From NCBI GenBank assembly GCA_947561585.1, contig CANNZV010001128.1, positions 62,001-126,000 on the forward strand: DNA of 64,000 bases, read 5' to 3'. Below are positions 31,368 through 46,084 of this stretch, piece by piece. The notes beneath the pieces were generated by a model. That model made no database searches. It saw only the letters and a list, made by a program, of their open reading frames with translations, and was not told where the DNA came from. This DNA is from Caprella mutica. Its lineage: Eukaryota; Arthropoda; Malacostraca; Amphipoda; Caprellidae. Position numbers and translations under genes: made by a program. Positions within the stretch are counted from its first letter, which is position 1. Every line of letters begins with the position of its first letter.

Positions 31368-34360
31368 GCGGCCTATGACCTGCGGAATGACTCTCACGAG
31401 ATAGTATGACCTGCGGAATGACTCTCACATGATAGTATGAATTGCGTAATGACTCTCACGAGATAGTATGACCTGCGGAATGACTCTCACGAGATAGTAC
31501 GACCTGCGGAATGACTCTCACAAGATAGCTAGCTCGACCTGCAGAATGACTCTCACGAGAGAGTATGACCTGCAGAATGACAATCACAAGATAGTACAAC
31601 CTGCGGAATAACTCTCACGAGATAGTACGACCTGTGGAATGACTCTCACGAGATGGTATGATATGCGAAATGACTCTCACGAGAGAGTAGATATGACCTG
31701 CGGGATGACTCACACGAGATAGTACGACCTGCGAAAGACTCTCACGAGATAGTATGACCTACGAAATGACTCTCACGAGATAGTATGACCTGCAGAATGA
31801 CTCACGAGATGGTATCACCTGCTGAATGACTCAGGATATAGTATGACCTGCGGAATGACTCTCGAAAGATAGTATCACCTGCAGAATGACTCTTACGAGA
31901 TAGTATAATGTGCAAAATCAATCTCAAGAGATAGTACGACCTGCGGAATGACTCTCGCAAGATAGCTAGCACGACCTGCAGAATTACTCTCACGAGATAG
32001 TATGACCTGCAGAATGACTCTCACGAGATAGTACGACCTGAGGAAAGACTCTCACAAAATAGCTAGGACGACCTGCGGATTGACTCTCACGAGATAGTAC
32101 AACCTGCAGAATAACTCTAACGGGATGGTATGAAATGCGGAATGACTCTCACGATATATTAGGTATGACCTGCAGAATGACTTCTCACAAGATAGTACGA
32201 CCTGTAGAATGACTCTCAAGAGAGAGTATGACCTGCGGAATGACACTCACGAGATAGTATCACCTGCGGAATGACTCTCACAAGATAGTACAACTTGCGG
32301 AAAGACTCTCACGAGAAAGTATGACATACGGAATGACTCAGGAGATAGTATCACCTGTTGAATTACTTACGATATAGTATGACCTGCGGAATGACTCTCA
32401 AAAGATAGTATCACCTGCAGAATGAGTCCCACGAGATATTATGACGTGCTGAATGACTCTCACGAGATAGTACGACCTGCGGAATGACTCTCACAAGATA
32501 ACTAGCACGACCTGCATAATTACTCTCACGATATAGTATGACCTTCAGAATGACTCTCACGAGATAGTACGACCTGTGGAATGACTCACAAAATAGCTAG
32601 CACGACCTGCGGAATAACTCTCACGAGATAGTATGACCTGCAGATTGACAATCACAAGATAGTACAACCTGGAGAATAACTCTCACGAGATAGTACAACC
32701 TGTGGAATGACTCACGAGATAGTATGACCTGAAAAATGTCTCTCACGATATAGTATGACCATCGGTTAGACTCTCACGAGATAGTATCACCGGCGGTATG
32801 ACTCTCACGAGATAGTATGACCTGCAGAATGACTCACGAGATAGTATCACTTGCTGAATGACTCTCACGAGCTAGTATGACCTGCGGAATGACACTGAAA
32901 AGATAGTATCACCTGATGAATGACTCTCACAAGATAGTACGACCTGCAGAATGACTCTCACGAGATAGTACGACATGCGGAATAACTCTCACCGAGATAG
33001 TACGACCTACGGAATGACTCTCACAAGAGAGATAGCACGACCTGCGGAATGACTCAAACGAGATAGTATGACCTGCGGAATAACTCACGAGATAGTATGA
33101 CTTGCAGAATGACTCTCACGAGATAGTATGACCTGTGGAATGACTCACAAAATAGCTAGCACGACCTGCAGAATAACTCTCACGAGATAGTATGACCTGC
33201 AGATTGACAATCACAAGATAGTACAACCTGGAGAACAACTCTCACGAGATAGTACAACCTGTGGAATGACTCACGAGATAGTATGACCTGAAGAATGTCT
33301 CTCACGATATAGTATGACCTTCGGTTAGACTCTCACGAGATAGTATCACCTGCGGAATGACTCTCACGAGATAGTATCGCCTGCGGAATGACTCTCACGA
33401 GATAGTATGACATGCGGAATGACTTTCACGAGATAGTATCACCTGCGGAATGACTCTCACGAGATAGTATCGCCTGCGGAATGACTCTCACGAGATAGTA
33501 TGACATGCGGAATGACTTTCACGAGATAGTATCACCTGCGGAATGACTCTCACAAGATAGTATGACCTGCAGAATAACTCATAAGATAGTATAACCTGCG
33601 GAATGACTCTCACGAAATAGTATCACCTAAAGAATGACTCTCACGAGATAGTATGACCTGCGGAATGACTCTCACGAGATAGTTTAACCTGCAGAATGAC
33701 TCTCTCGAGATAGTATGACGTGCGGAATGACTCTCACGAGATAGTACGACATATTGAATAACTCTCACCGAGATAGTATGACCTGCAGAATGACTCTCAA
33801 GAGAGAGTATGACCTGCGGAATAACTCTAACGAGATGGTATAATATGCAGAATGACTCTCACGATATAATAGGTATGACCAGCGGAATTACTCGCACGAG
33901 ATAGTATCACCTGCTGAATGACTCTCACGAGATATTATGACTTGCGGAATGACTCTCACGAGATAGTATGACCTGCGGGATAACTCTCACTAGATAGTAT
34001 GACTTGCAGAGTAACTCTCACGAGATAGTAAGACCTGCGAAATGACTCTCACGAGATAGTATGACCTGCAAAATGACTCTCACGAGATAGTATGACCTGC
34101 GGCATGACTCTTACGATATAGTATCACCTGCTGTATCACTCTCACGAGCTTGTATGACCTGCGGAATGACTCAAAAGATAGCATCACCTGAAGAATGACT
34201 CTCACGAGATGGTATGACCTGCAGAATGACTCTCACAAGAAAGCTAGCACGACCTGCAGAATTACTCCCACGAGATGGTATGACCTGCAGAATGACAATC
34301 ACAAGATAGTACATCCTGCGGAATAACTCTCACGAGATAGCGCGACCTGTGGAATGACTC

Positions 34361-37300
34361 TCACGAGATGGTATGATATGCGGAATGACTCACGAGATGG
34401 TATGAAATGCGGAATGACTCACGAGATAGTAGGTATGACCTGCGAAATGTCTCACACGAGATAGTAAGTATGACCTGCGGAATGACTCTAACGTGATACA
34501 AACACCTGCGGAATGACTAACGATATAGTATGAGTTGCAGAATGACTCACGAGTTAGTATTACCTGCGGGATGACTCTCACGAGATAGTATCACCTGCAG
34601 AATGACTCTCACGAGATATTATGACCTGCGGAATGACTATCATGAGATGTTACAACCTGCGGATTAACTCACGAGATAGTACCTATAACCTGCGGAATGA
34701 CTTTCACGAGATAGTACAACCCGCGGTATGACTCTCACGAGATAGTATGACCTGCGGAATTGCTCTCGCGAGATGGTATCACCTGCGGAATGACTCTCAC
34801 AAGATAGTACGACCTGCAGAAGGACTCTCACGAGATAGTACGACATGCGGAATGACTCTCGCGAGATAGTGTCACCTGCAGAATGGATGTCACGAGATAG
34901 TATGACCTGCGGAATGACTCTCACGAGATAGTATGACCTGCGGAATGAATCTCACGAGATAGTGTGACCTGTAAAATGACACTCACGAGATAGTACAACA
35001 TGCGGAAAAACTCTCACGAGATAGTACGACCTGCGAAATGACTCTCACGAGATAGTTTGACCTGCAGAATCACTCTCTCGAGATAGTATGACCTGTGGAA
35101 TGACTCTCACGAGATAGTACAGCCAGTGGAATGACTCTCACGAGATAGTACAGCCTGCGGAATTACTCTCACGAGATAGTACGACATGTTGAATAACTCT
35201 CACCGAGATAGTATGACCTGCGGAATAACTCTCACAAGATAGTACGACCTACGGAATGACTCTCACGAGATAGTATCACCTACGGAATGACTCTCACGAG
35301 ATAGTATGACCTGCAGAATGATTCTCACGAGATAGTATCACCTGCTGAATGACTCTCACGAGATAGTATGACGTGCGGAATGACTCTCAAAAGATAGTAT
35401 CACCTGCATAATGACTCTCACGAGATAGTATGACGTGCGGAATGACTCTCACGAAATAGTACGTCCTGCGGAATGACTCTTTCAAAATAGCTAGTGCAAC
35501 TTCAGAATGACTCTCACGAGATAGTATGACCTGCAGAATGACAATCACATGATAGTACAACCTGCAGAACAACTCTCACGAGATAGTACGACTTGTGGAA
35601 TGACTCTCACGAGATAGTATGACCTACAGAATGTCTCTCACCAGATAGTATGAGCTTCGGATTGACTCTCACGAGATAGTATCACCGGCGGAATCACTCT
35701 CACGGGATAGTTTGACATAATAATGACTCACGAAATAGTATGACTAGCGGAATGACTCTCACGAGATAGTATGACCTGCGGAATGACTCTCACTAGATAG
35801 TATCGCTTGCGGAATGACCCTCACGAGATAGTATGACATGCGAAATGACTCTCACGAGATAGTATCACCTGATGAATGACTCTCACAAGATAATGCGACC
35901 TGCAGAATGACTCTCACGAGATAATACCACATGTGGAATAACTCTCACCGAGATAGTATGACCTTCAGAATAACTCTCACGAGATAGTTTGACATGTGGA
36001 ATGTCTCCCGCGAGATAGTACGACATGCGGAATGACTCTCACAAGATAGCTAGTACGACCTGCGGAATGACTCTCACGAGATAGTATGACCTGCAGAATG
36101 ACAATCACAAGATAGTACAACCTGCGACATGACTCACGAGATAGTATGACCTGCTGAATGACTCACGAGAAAGTATGACTTGCGGAGTAACTCTCACGAG
36201 ATAGTACGACCTGCGAAAAGACTCTCTTGAGATAGTATTACCTGCAGAATGGATGTCACGAGATAGTATGACCTGCGGAATGACTCTCACGAGATGGTAT
36301 GATATGCAGAATGACTCACGAGATGGTATGATATGCGGAATGACTCACGAGATAGTAGGTATGACCTGCGAAATGTCTCACCCGAGATAGTAAGTATGAC
36401 CTGCGGAATGACTCTAACGTGATACAAACACCTGCGGAATGATTCTCACGATATAGTATGAGTTGCAGAATGACTCACGAGTTAGTATGACCTGCGGGAT
36501 GACTCTCACGAGATAGTATCACCTGCAGAATGACTCTCACGAGATATTATGACCTGCGGAATGACTATCATGAGATGGTACAACCTGCGGATTAACTCAC
36601 GAGATAGTACCTATAACCTGCGGAATGGCTTTCACGAGATAGTACAACCCGCAGTATGACTCTCACGAGATAGTATGACCTGCGGAATTGCTCTCGCGAG
36701 ATGGTATCACCTGCGGAATGACTCTCACAAGATAGTACGACCTGCAGAATGACTCTCGCGAGATAGTGTCACCTGCAGAATGGATGTCACGAGATAGTAT
36801 GACCTGCGGAATGACTCTCACGAGATAGTATGACCTGCGGAATGAATCTCACGAGATAGTGTGACCTGTAAAATGACACTCACGAGATAGTACAACATGC
36901 AGAATAACTCTCACGAGATAGTACGACCTGCGAAATGACTCTCACGAGATAGTTTGACCTGCAAAATGACACTCACGAGATAGTATGACCTGTGGCATGA
37001 CTCTCATGAGATAGTATCACCTGCGGAATGACTCTCTCGAGATAGTATGACCTGCGGAATGACTCTCAAGAGATAGCTAGCACGACCTGTGGAATGACTC
37101 TCACGAGATAGTACAGCCTGCAGAATTACTCTCACGAGATAGTACGACATGTTTAATAACTCTCACCGAGATAGTATGACCTGCGGAATAACTCTCACAA
37201 GATAGTACGACCTACGGAATGACTCTCACGAGATAGTATCACCTACGGAATGACTCTCACGAGATAGTATGACCTGCAGAATGATTCTCACGAGATAGTA

Positions 37301-38260
37301 TCACCTGCTGAATGACTCTCACGAGATAGTATGACGTGCGGAATGACTCTCAAAAGATAGTATCACCTGCATAATGACTCTTACGAGATAGTAAGACGTG
37401 CAGAATGACTCTCACGAAATAGTACGTCTTGCAGAATGACTCTTTCAAAATAGCTAGTGCAACTTCAGAATGACTCTCACGAGATAGTATAACCTGCAGA
37501 ATGACAATCACATGATAGTACAACCTGCAGAATAACTTTCACGAGATAGTACGACTTGTGGAATGACTCTCACGAGATAGTATGACCTAATGAATGTCTC
37601 TCACCAGATAGTATGAGCTTCGGATTGACTCTCACGAGATAGTATCACCGGCGGTATCACTCTCACGGGATAGTTTGACATAATAATGACTCACGAAATA
37701 GTATGACTAGCGGAATGACTCCCACGAGATAGTATGACCTGCGGAATGACTCTCACGAGATAGTATCGCTTGCGGAATGACCCTCACGAGATAGTATGAC
37801 ATGCGAAATGACTCTCATGAGATAGTATCACCTGATGAATGACTCTCACAAGATAGTGCGACCTGCAGAATGACTCTCACGAGATAATACCACATATGGA
37901 ATAACTCTCACCGAGATAGTATGACCTTCAGAATAACTCTCACGAGATAGTTTGACATGTGGAATGTCTCCCGCGAGATAGTACGACATGCGGAATGACT
38001 CTCACAAGATAGCTAGTACGACCTGCGGAATGACTCTCTTGAGATAGTATGACCTGCAGAATGACAATCACAAGATAGTACAACCTGCGACATGACTCAC
38101 GAGATAGTATGACCTGCTGAATGATTCACGAGAAAGTATGACCTGCGGAGTAACTCTCACGAGATAGTACGACCTGCGAAAAGACTCTCTTGAGATAGTA
38201 TTACCTGCAGAATGGATGTCACGATATGGTATGACCTGCAGAATGACAATCACAAGATAG
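34361..38260. repeat. satellite block repeated with ~1.93-1.96 kb period
   Basis: The landmark AACGTGATACAAAC occurs at 34490 and 36416 (1926 apart), and TTCAAAATAGCTAGTGCAAC at 35481 and 37443 (1962 apart). The copies differ by substitutions and unit-sized indels, so this pair is older than the 2336-bp one. A smaller pair about 242 bp apart follows near 38068-38588. Confidence 0.75.
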
Positions 38261-39917
38261 TACAACCTGCGACATGACTCACGAGATAGTATGACCTGCA
38301 TAATGACAATCACAAGATAGTACAACCTGCGATATGACTCACGAGATAGTATGACCTGCTGAATGACTCAAGAGAAAGTATGACTTGCGAAGTAATTCTC
38401 ACGAGATAGTACGACCTGCGAAAAGACTCTCTTGAGATAGTATTACCTGCAGAATGGATGTCACGAGATGGTATGACCTGCGGAATGACTCTCACGAGAT
38501 AGTATGACCTGCGGAATGACTCCCACGAGATAGTGTGACCTGTAAAATGACACTCACGAGATAGTACAACATATGGAATAACTCTCACGAGATAGTACGA
38601 CCTACGAAATGACTCTCACGAGATAGTTTGACCTGCAGAATGACTCTCACGAGATAGTATGACCTGTGGCATGACTCTCACGAGATAGTATCACCTGCGG
38701 AATGACTCTCTCGAGATAGTATGACCTGCGGAATGACTCTCAAGAGATAGCTAGCACGACTTGTGGAATGACTCTCACGAGATAGTATGACCTGCAGAAT
38801 GTCTCTCACCAGATAGTACGATCTACGGAATGACTCTCACGAGATAGAATGACCTGCGTAATGACTCTCACTAGATAGTATGACCTTCAAAATGACACTC
38901 ACGAGATAGTATAGTATGACCTGCGGAATGACTCTCACGAGATAGTATCGCCTGCGGAATGACTCTTACGAGATAGTATGACCTACTAAATGACTCACGA
39001 GATAGTTTGACCTGCAGAATGACTCACGAGATAGTATGACTTGCGGAAAGACTCCCACGAAATAGAGTAGTATGACCTGCGGAATGACTCTCATGAGATA
39101 GTACGACCTGCAGAATGACTCTCACAATATAGTTAGCACGAATTGCGGAATTATTCACGAGATAGGATGAGTTACAGAATGACAATCACATGATAGTATA
39201 ACCTTCGGTTTAACTCTCACGAGATAGTATCACCGGCAGTATGACTCTCACGAGATAGTATGACCTGCAGAATGACACTCACGAGATAGTACGATCTACG
39301 GAATGACACTCACGAGATAGTACAACATGCGGAATAACTCTCATGAGATAGTACGACCTTCGAAATGACTCTCACGAGATAGTATGACCTGCAAAATGAC
39401 TCTCACGAGATAGTATGACCTGCGGGATTACTCACGAGATAGTATGACTTGCAGAATGACTCACGAGATTTTATAACCTGCGGAAAGACTCTCAAGAGAT
39501 AGTTCAACCTGCGGAATGAATCTCACGAGATAGTACAGCCTGCAGAGTAACTCTCACGAGATAGTACGGCCTGCAAAAAGACTCTCCCGAGATAGTATGA
39601 CCTACGGAATGACTCTCACGAGACAGTATAACCTGCAGAATGACTCACGAGATAGTATCACCTGCTGTATGACTCTAACGAGCTAGTATGACCTGCGGAA
39701 TGACTCTCAAAAGATAGTATCACCTGAAGAATGACTCTCACGAGATGGTATGACCTGCAGAATGACTCACGAGATAGTATCACCTGCTGTATGACTCTCA
39801 CGAGCTAGTATGACCTGCGGAATGACTCTCAAAAGATAGTATCACCTGAAGAATGACTCTCACGAGATGGTATGACCTGCAGAATGACTCTCACAAGATA
39901 GCTAGCCCGACCTGCAG

Positions 39918-42900
39918 AATTACTCTCACGAGATGGTATGACCTGCAGAATGACAATCACAAGATAGTACATCCTGCGGAATAACTCTCACGAGATAGTG
40001 CGACCTGTGGAATGACTCTCACGAGATGGTATGATATGCGGAATGACTCACGAGATGGTATGATATGCGGAATGACTCACGAGATAGTAGGTATGGCCTG
40101 CGAAATGTCTCACACGAGATAGTAAGTATGACCTGCAGTATGATTCTAACGTGATACAAACACCTGCGGAATGACTCTCACGATATATTATGAGTTGCAG
40201 AATGACTAACGAGTTAGTATGACCTGCGGGATGACTCTCACGAGATAGTATCACCTGCAGAATGACTCTCACGAGATATTATGACCTGCGGAATGACTAT
40301 CATTAGATGGTACAACCTGCAGATTAACTCACGAGATAGTACCTATAACCTGCAGAATGGCTCTCACGAGATAGTACAACCCGCGGAATGACTCATGAGA
40401 TAGTATGTCCTGCGGAATTGCTCTCGCGAGATGGTATCACCTGCGGAATGACTCTCACAAGATAGTACGTCTTGCAGAAGGACTCTCACGAGATAGTACG
40501 ACATGCGGAATGACTTTCGCGAGATAGTGTCACCTGCAGAATGGATATCACGAGATAGTATGACCTGCGGAATGACTCTCACGAGATAGTATGACCTGCG
40601 GATTGACTCTCACGAGATAGTGTTACTTGTAAAATGAAACTCACTAGATAGTACAACATGCGGAATGACTCTCACGAGATAGTACGACCTGCGAAATGAC
40701 TCTCTCGAGATAGTTTGACATGCAGAATGACTCTCACGAGATTGTATGACCTGTGGCATGACTATCATGAGATAGTATCACCTGCGGAATGACTCTCTCG
40801 AGATACTACGACCTGCGGAATGACTCTCAAGAGATAGCTAGCACTACCTGTGGAATGACTCTCACGAGATAGTACAGCCTGCGGAATTACTCTCACGAGA
40901 TAGTACGACATGTTGAATAACTCTCACCGAGATAGTATGACCTGCAGAATAACTCTCACAAGATAGTACGACCTACGAATGACTCTCACGAGATAGTATC
41001 ACCTACGGAATGACTCTCACGAGATAGTATGACCTGCAGAATGATTCTCACGAGATAGTATCACCTGCTGAATGACTCTCACGAGCTAGTATAACCTGCG
41101 GAATGACTCTCAAAAGATAGTATCACCTGCAGAATGACTTTCACGAGATAGTATGACGTGCGGAATGACTCTCACGAAATAGTTCGACCTGCGGAATGAC
41201 TCTTTCAAAATAGCTAGTGCAACTTCAGAATGACTCTCACGAGATAGTATGACCTGCAGAATGACAATCACATGATAGTACAACCTACTGGATAACTCTC
41301 ACGAGATAGTACGACATGCGGAATGACTCTCGCGAGATAGTGTCACCTGCAGAATGGATGTCACGAGATAGTATGACCTGCGGAATGACTCTCACGAGAT
41401 AGTATGACCTGCGGAATGAATCTCACGCGATAGTGTGACCTGTAAAATGACACTCACGAGATAGTACAACATGCGGAATAACTCTCACGAGATAGTACGA
41501 CCTGCGAAATGACTCTCACGAGATAGTTTGACCTGCAGAATGACACTCACGAGATAGTATGACCTGTGGCATGACTCTCATGAGATAGTATCACCTGCGG
41601 AATGACTCTCTCGAGATAGTATGACCTGTGGAATGACTCTCACGAGATAGTATCGCTTGCGGAATGACCCTCACGAGATAGTATGACATGCGAAATGACT
41701 CTCACGAGATAATACCACATGTGGAATAACTCTCACCGAGATAGTATGACCTTCCGAATAACTCTCACGAGATAGTTTGACATGTGGAATGTCTCCAGGT
41801 ATGACCTGCGAAATGTCTCAATCGAGATAGTAAGCATGACCTGCGGAATGACTCTAACGTGATACAAACACCTGCGGAATGACTCCCACGATATAGTATG
41901 AGTTGCAGAATGACTCACGAGTTAGTATGACCTGCAGGATGACTCTCACGAGATAGTTTCACCTGCAGAATGACTCTCACGAGATATTATGACCTGCGGA
42001 ATGACTATCATGAGATGGTACAACCTGCGGATTAATTCACGAGATAGTACCTATAACCTGCGGAATGGCTTTCACAAGATAGTACAACCCGCGGAATGAC
42101 TCTCACGAGATAGTATAACCTGCGGAATTGCTCTCGCGAGATAGTATGACCTGCGGAATGACTCTCAAGAGATAGCTAGCACGACCTGTGGAATAACTCT
42201 CACGAAATAGTTCAGCCTGCGGAATTACTCTCACGAGATAGTACAACATGTTGAATTACTCTCACGAGATGGTATGACCTGCAGAATGACAATCACAAGA
42301 TAGTACATCCTGCGGAATAACTCTCACGAGATAGTGCGACCTGTGGAATGACTCTCACGAGATGGTATGATATGCGGAATGACTCACGAGATGGTATGAT
42401 ATGCGGAATGACTCACGAGATAGTAGGTATGGCCTGCGAAATGTCTCACACGAGATAGTAAGTATGACCTGCAGTATGATTCTAACGTGATACAAACACC
42501 TGCGGAATGACTCTCACGATATATTATGAGTTGCAGAATGACTAACGAGTTAGTATGACCTGCGGGATGACTCTCACGAGATAGTATCACCTGCAGAATG
42601 ACTCTCACGAGATATTATGACCTGCGGAATGACTATCATTAGATGGTACAACCTGCAGATTAACTCACGAGATAGTACCTATAACCTGCAGAATGGCTCT
42701 CACGAGATAGTACAACCCGCGGAATGACTCATGAGATAGTATGTCCTGCGGAATTGCTCTCGCGAGATGGTATCACCTGCGGAATGACTCTCACAAGATA
42801 GTACGTCTTGCAGAAGGACTCTCACGAGATAGTACGACATGCGGAATGACTTTCGCGAGATAGTGTCACCTGCAGAATGGATATCACGAGATAGTATGAC

Positions 42901-44589
42901 CTGCGGAATGACTCTCACGAGATAGTATGACCTGCGGATTGACTCTCACGAGATAGTGTTACTTGTAAAATGAAACTCACTAGATAGTACAACATGCGGA
43001 ATGACTCTCACGAGATAGTACGACCTGCGAAATGACTCTCTCGAGATAGTTTGACATGCAGAATGACTCTCACGAGATTGTATGACCTGTGGCATGACTA
43101 TCATGAGATAGTATCACCTGCGGAATGACTCTCTCGAGATACTACGACCTGCGGAATGACTCTCAAGAGATAGCTAGCACTACCTGTGGAATGACTCTCA
43201 CGAGATAGTACAGCCTGCGGAATTACTCTCACGAGATAGTACGACATGTTGAATAACTCTCACCGAGATAGTATGACCTGCAGAATAACTCTCACAAGAT
43301 AGTACGACCTACGAATGACTCTCACGAGATAGTATCACCTACGGAATGACTCTCACGAGATAGTATGACCTGCAGAATGATTCTCACGAGATAGTATCAC
43401 CTGCTGAATGACTCTCACGAGCTAGTATAACCTGCGGAATGACTCTCAAAAGATAGTATCACCTGCAGAATGACTTTCACGAGATAGTATGACGTGCGGA
43501 ATGACTCTCACGAAATAGTTCGACCTGCGGAATGACTCTTTCAAAATAGCTAGTGCAACTTCAGAATGACTCTCACGAGATAGTATGACCTGCAGAATGA
43601 CAATCACATGATAGTACAACCTACTGGATAACTCTCACGAGATAGTACGACATGCGGAATGACTCTCGCGAGATAGTGTCACCTGCAGAATGGATGTCAC
43701 GAGATAGTATGACCTGCGGAATGACTCTCACGAGATAGTATGACCTGCGGAATGAATCTCACGCGATAGTGTGACCTGTAAAATGACACTCACGAGATAG
43801 TACAACATGCGGAATAACTCTCACGAGATAGTACGACCTGCGAAATGACTCTCACGAGATAGTTTGACCTGCAGAATGACACTCACGAGATAGTATGACC
43901 TGTGGCATGACTCTCATGAGATAGTATCACCTGCGGAATGACTCTCTCGAGATAGTATGACCTGTGGAATGACTCTCACGAGATAGTATCGCTTGCGGAA
44001 TGACCCTCACGAGATAGTATGACATGCGAAATGACTCTCACGAGATAATACCACATGTGGAATAACTCTCACCGAGATAGTATGACCTTCCGAATAACTC
44101 TCACGAGATAGTTTGACATGTGGAATGTCTCCAGGTATGACCTGCGAAATGTCTCAATCGAGATAGTAAGCATGACCTGCGGAATGACTCTAACGTGATA
44201 CAAACACCTGCGGAATGACTCCCACGATATAGTATGAGTTGCAGAATGACTCACGAGTTAGTATGACCTGCAGGATGACTCTCACGAGATAGTTTCACCT
44301 GCAGAATGACTCTCACGAGATATTATGACCTGCGGAATGACTATCATGAGATGGTACAACCTGCGGATTAATTCACGAGATAGTACCTATAACCTGCGGA
44401 ATGGCTTTCACAAGATAGTACAACCCGCGGAATGACTCTCACGAGATAGTATAACCTGCGGAATTGCTCTCGCGAGATAGTATGACCTGCGGAATGACTC
44501 TCAAGAGATAGCTAGCACGACCTGTGGAATAACTCTCACGAAATAGTTCAGCCTGCGGAATTACTCTCACGAGATAGTACAACATGTTG
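39918..44589. repeat. two 2336-bp tandem satellite blocks, near-identical
   Basis: Block 39918-42253 is repeated at 42254-44589. Landmarks keep the 2336 offset exactly: AACGTGATACAAAC 41856/44192 and TTCAAAATAGC 41204/43540. Three minus-strand frames have identical translations in the two copies. I saw no difference where I compared text directly. Confidence 0.88.
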
Positions 44590-46084
44590 AATAACTCTCA
44601 CCGAGATAGTATGACCTGCGGAATAACTCTCACAAGATAGTACGACCTACGGAATGACTTCACGAGATAGTATCACCTACGGAATGACTCTCACGAGATA
44701 GTATGACCTGCAGAATGATTCTCAAGAGATAGTATCACCTGCTGAATGACTCTCACGAGCTAGTATAACCTACGGAATGACTCTCAAAAGATAGTATCAC
44801 CTGCAGAATGACTCTCACGAGATAGTATGACGTGCGGAATGACTCTCACGAAATAGTACGACCTGCGGAATGACTCTTTCAAAATAGCTAGTGCAACTTC
44901 AGAATGACTCTCACGAGATGGTATGACCTGCAGAATGACAATCACATGATAGTACAACCTGCAGAATAACTCTCACGAGATAGTACGACTTGTGGAATGA
45001 CTCTGACGAGATAGTATGACCTACAGAATGTCTCTCACCAGATAGTATGAGCTTCGGATTGACTCTCACGAGATAGTATCACCAGCGGTATCACTCTCAC
45101 GGGATAGTTTGACATGATAATGACTCACGAAATAGTATGACTAGCGGAATGACTCTCACGAGATAGTATGACCTGCGGAATGACTCTCACGAGATAGTAT
45201 CGCTTGCGGAATGACACTCACGAGATAGTATGACATGCGAAATGACTCTCACGAGATAGTATCACCTGATGAATGACTCTCACAAGATAGTACGACCTGC
45301 AGAATGACCCTCACGAGATAATACCACATGTTGAACAACTCTCACCGAGATAGTATGACCTGCGGAATAACTCTCACAAGATAGTACGACCTACGGAATG
45401 ACTCCACGAGATAGTATCACCTACGGAATGACTCTCACGAGATAGTATGACCTGCAGAATGTTTCTCACGAGATAGTATCACCTGCTGAATGACTCTCAC
45501 GAGCTAGTATAACCTGCGGAATGACTCTCAAAAGATAGTATCACCTGCAGAATGACTCTCACGAGATAGTATGACGTGCGGAATGACTCTCACGAAATAG
45601 TACGACCTGCGGAATGACTCTTTCAAAATAGCTAGTGCAACTTCAGAATGACTCTCACGAGATAGTATGACCTGCAGAATGACAATCACATGATAGTACA
45701 ACCTGCAGAATAACTCTTACGAGATAGTACGACTTGTGGAATGACTCTGACGAGATAGTATGACCTACAGAATGTCTCTCACCAGATAGTATGAGCTTCG
45801 GATTGACTCTCACGAGATAGTATCACAGGCGGTATCACTCTCACGGGATAGTTTGACATAATAATGACTCACGAAATAGTATGACTAGCGGAATGACTCT
45901 CACGAGATAGTATGATCTGCGGAATGATTCTCACGAGATAGTATCGCTTGCGGAATGACCCTCACGAGATAGTATGACATGCAAAATGACTCTCACGAGA
46001 TAGTATCACCTGATGAATGACTCTCACAAGATAGTACGACCTGCAGAATGTCTTTCACGAGATAATACCACATGTGGAAGAACT
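44590..46084. repeat. 744-bp tandem pair (24 units)
   Basis: CTCACCGAGA at 44597, 45341 and 46085 is spaced exactly 744 bp, which is 24 x 31. The TTCAAAATAG landmark (44878/45622) agrees. Confidence 0.8.
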
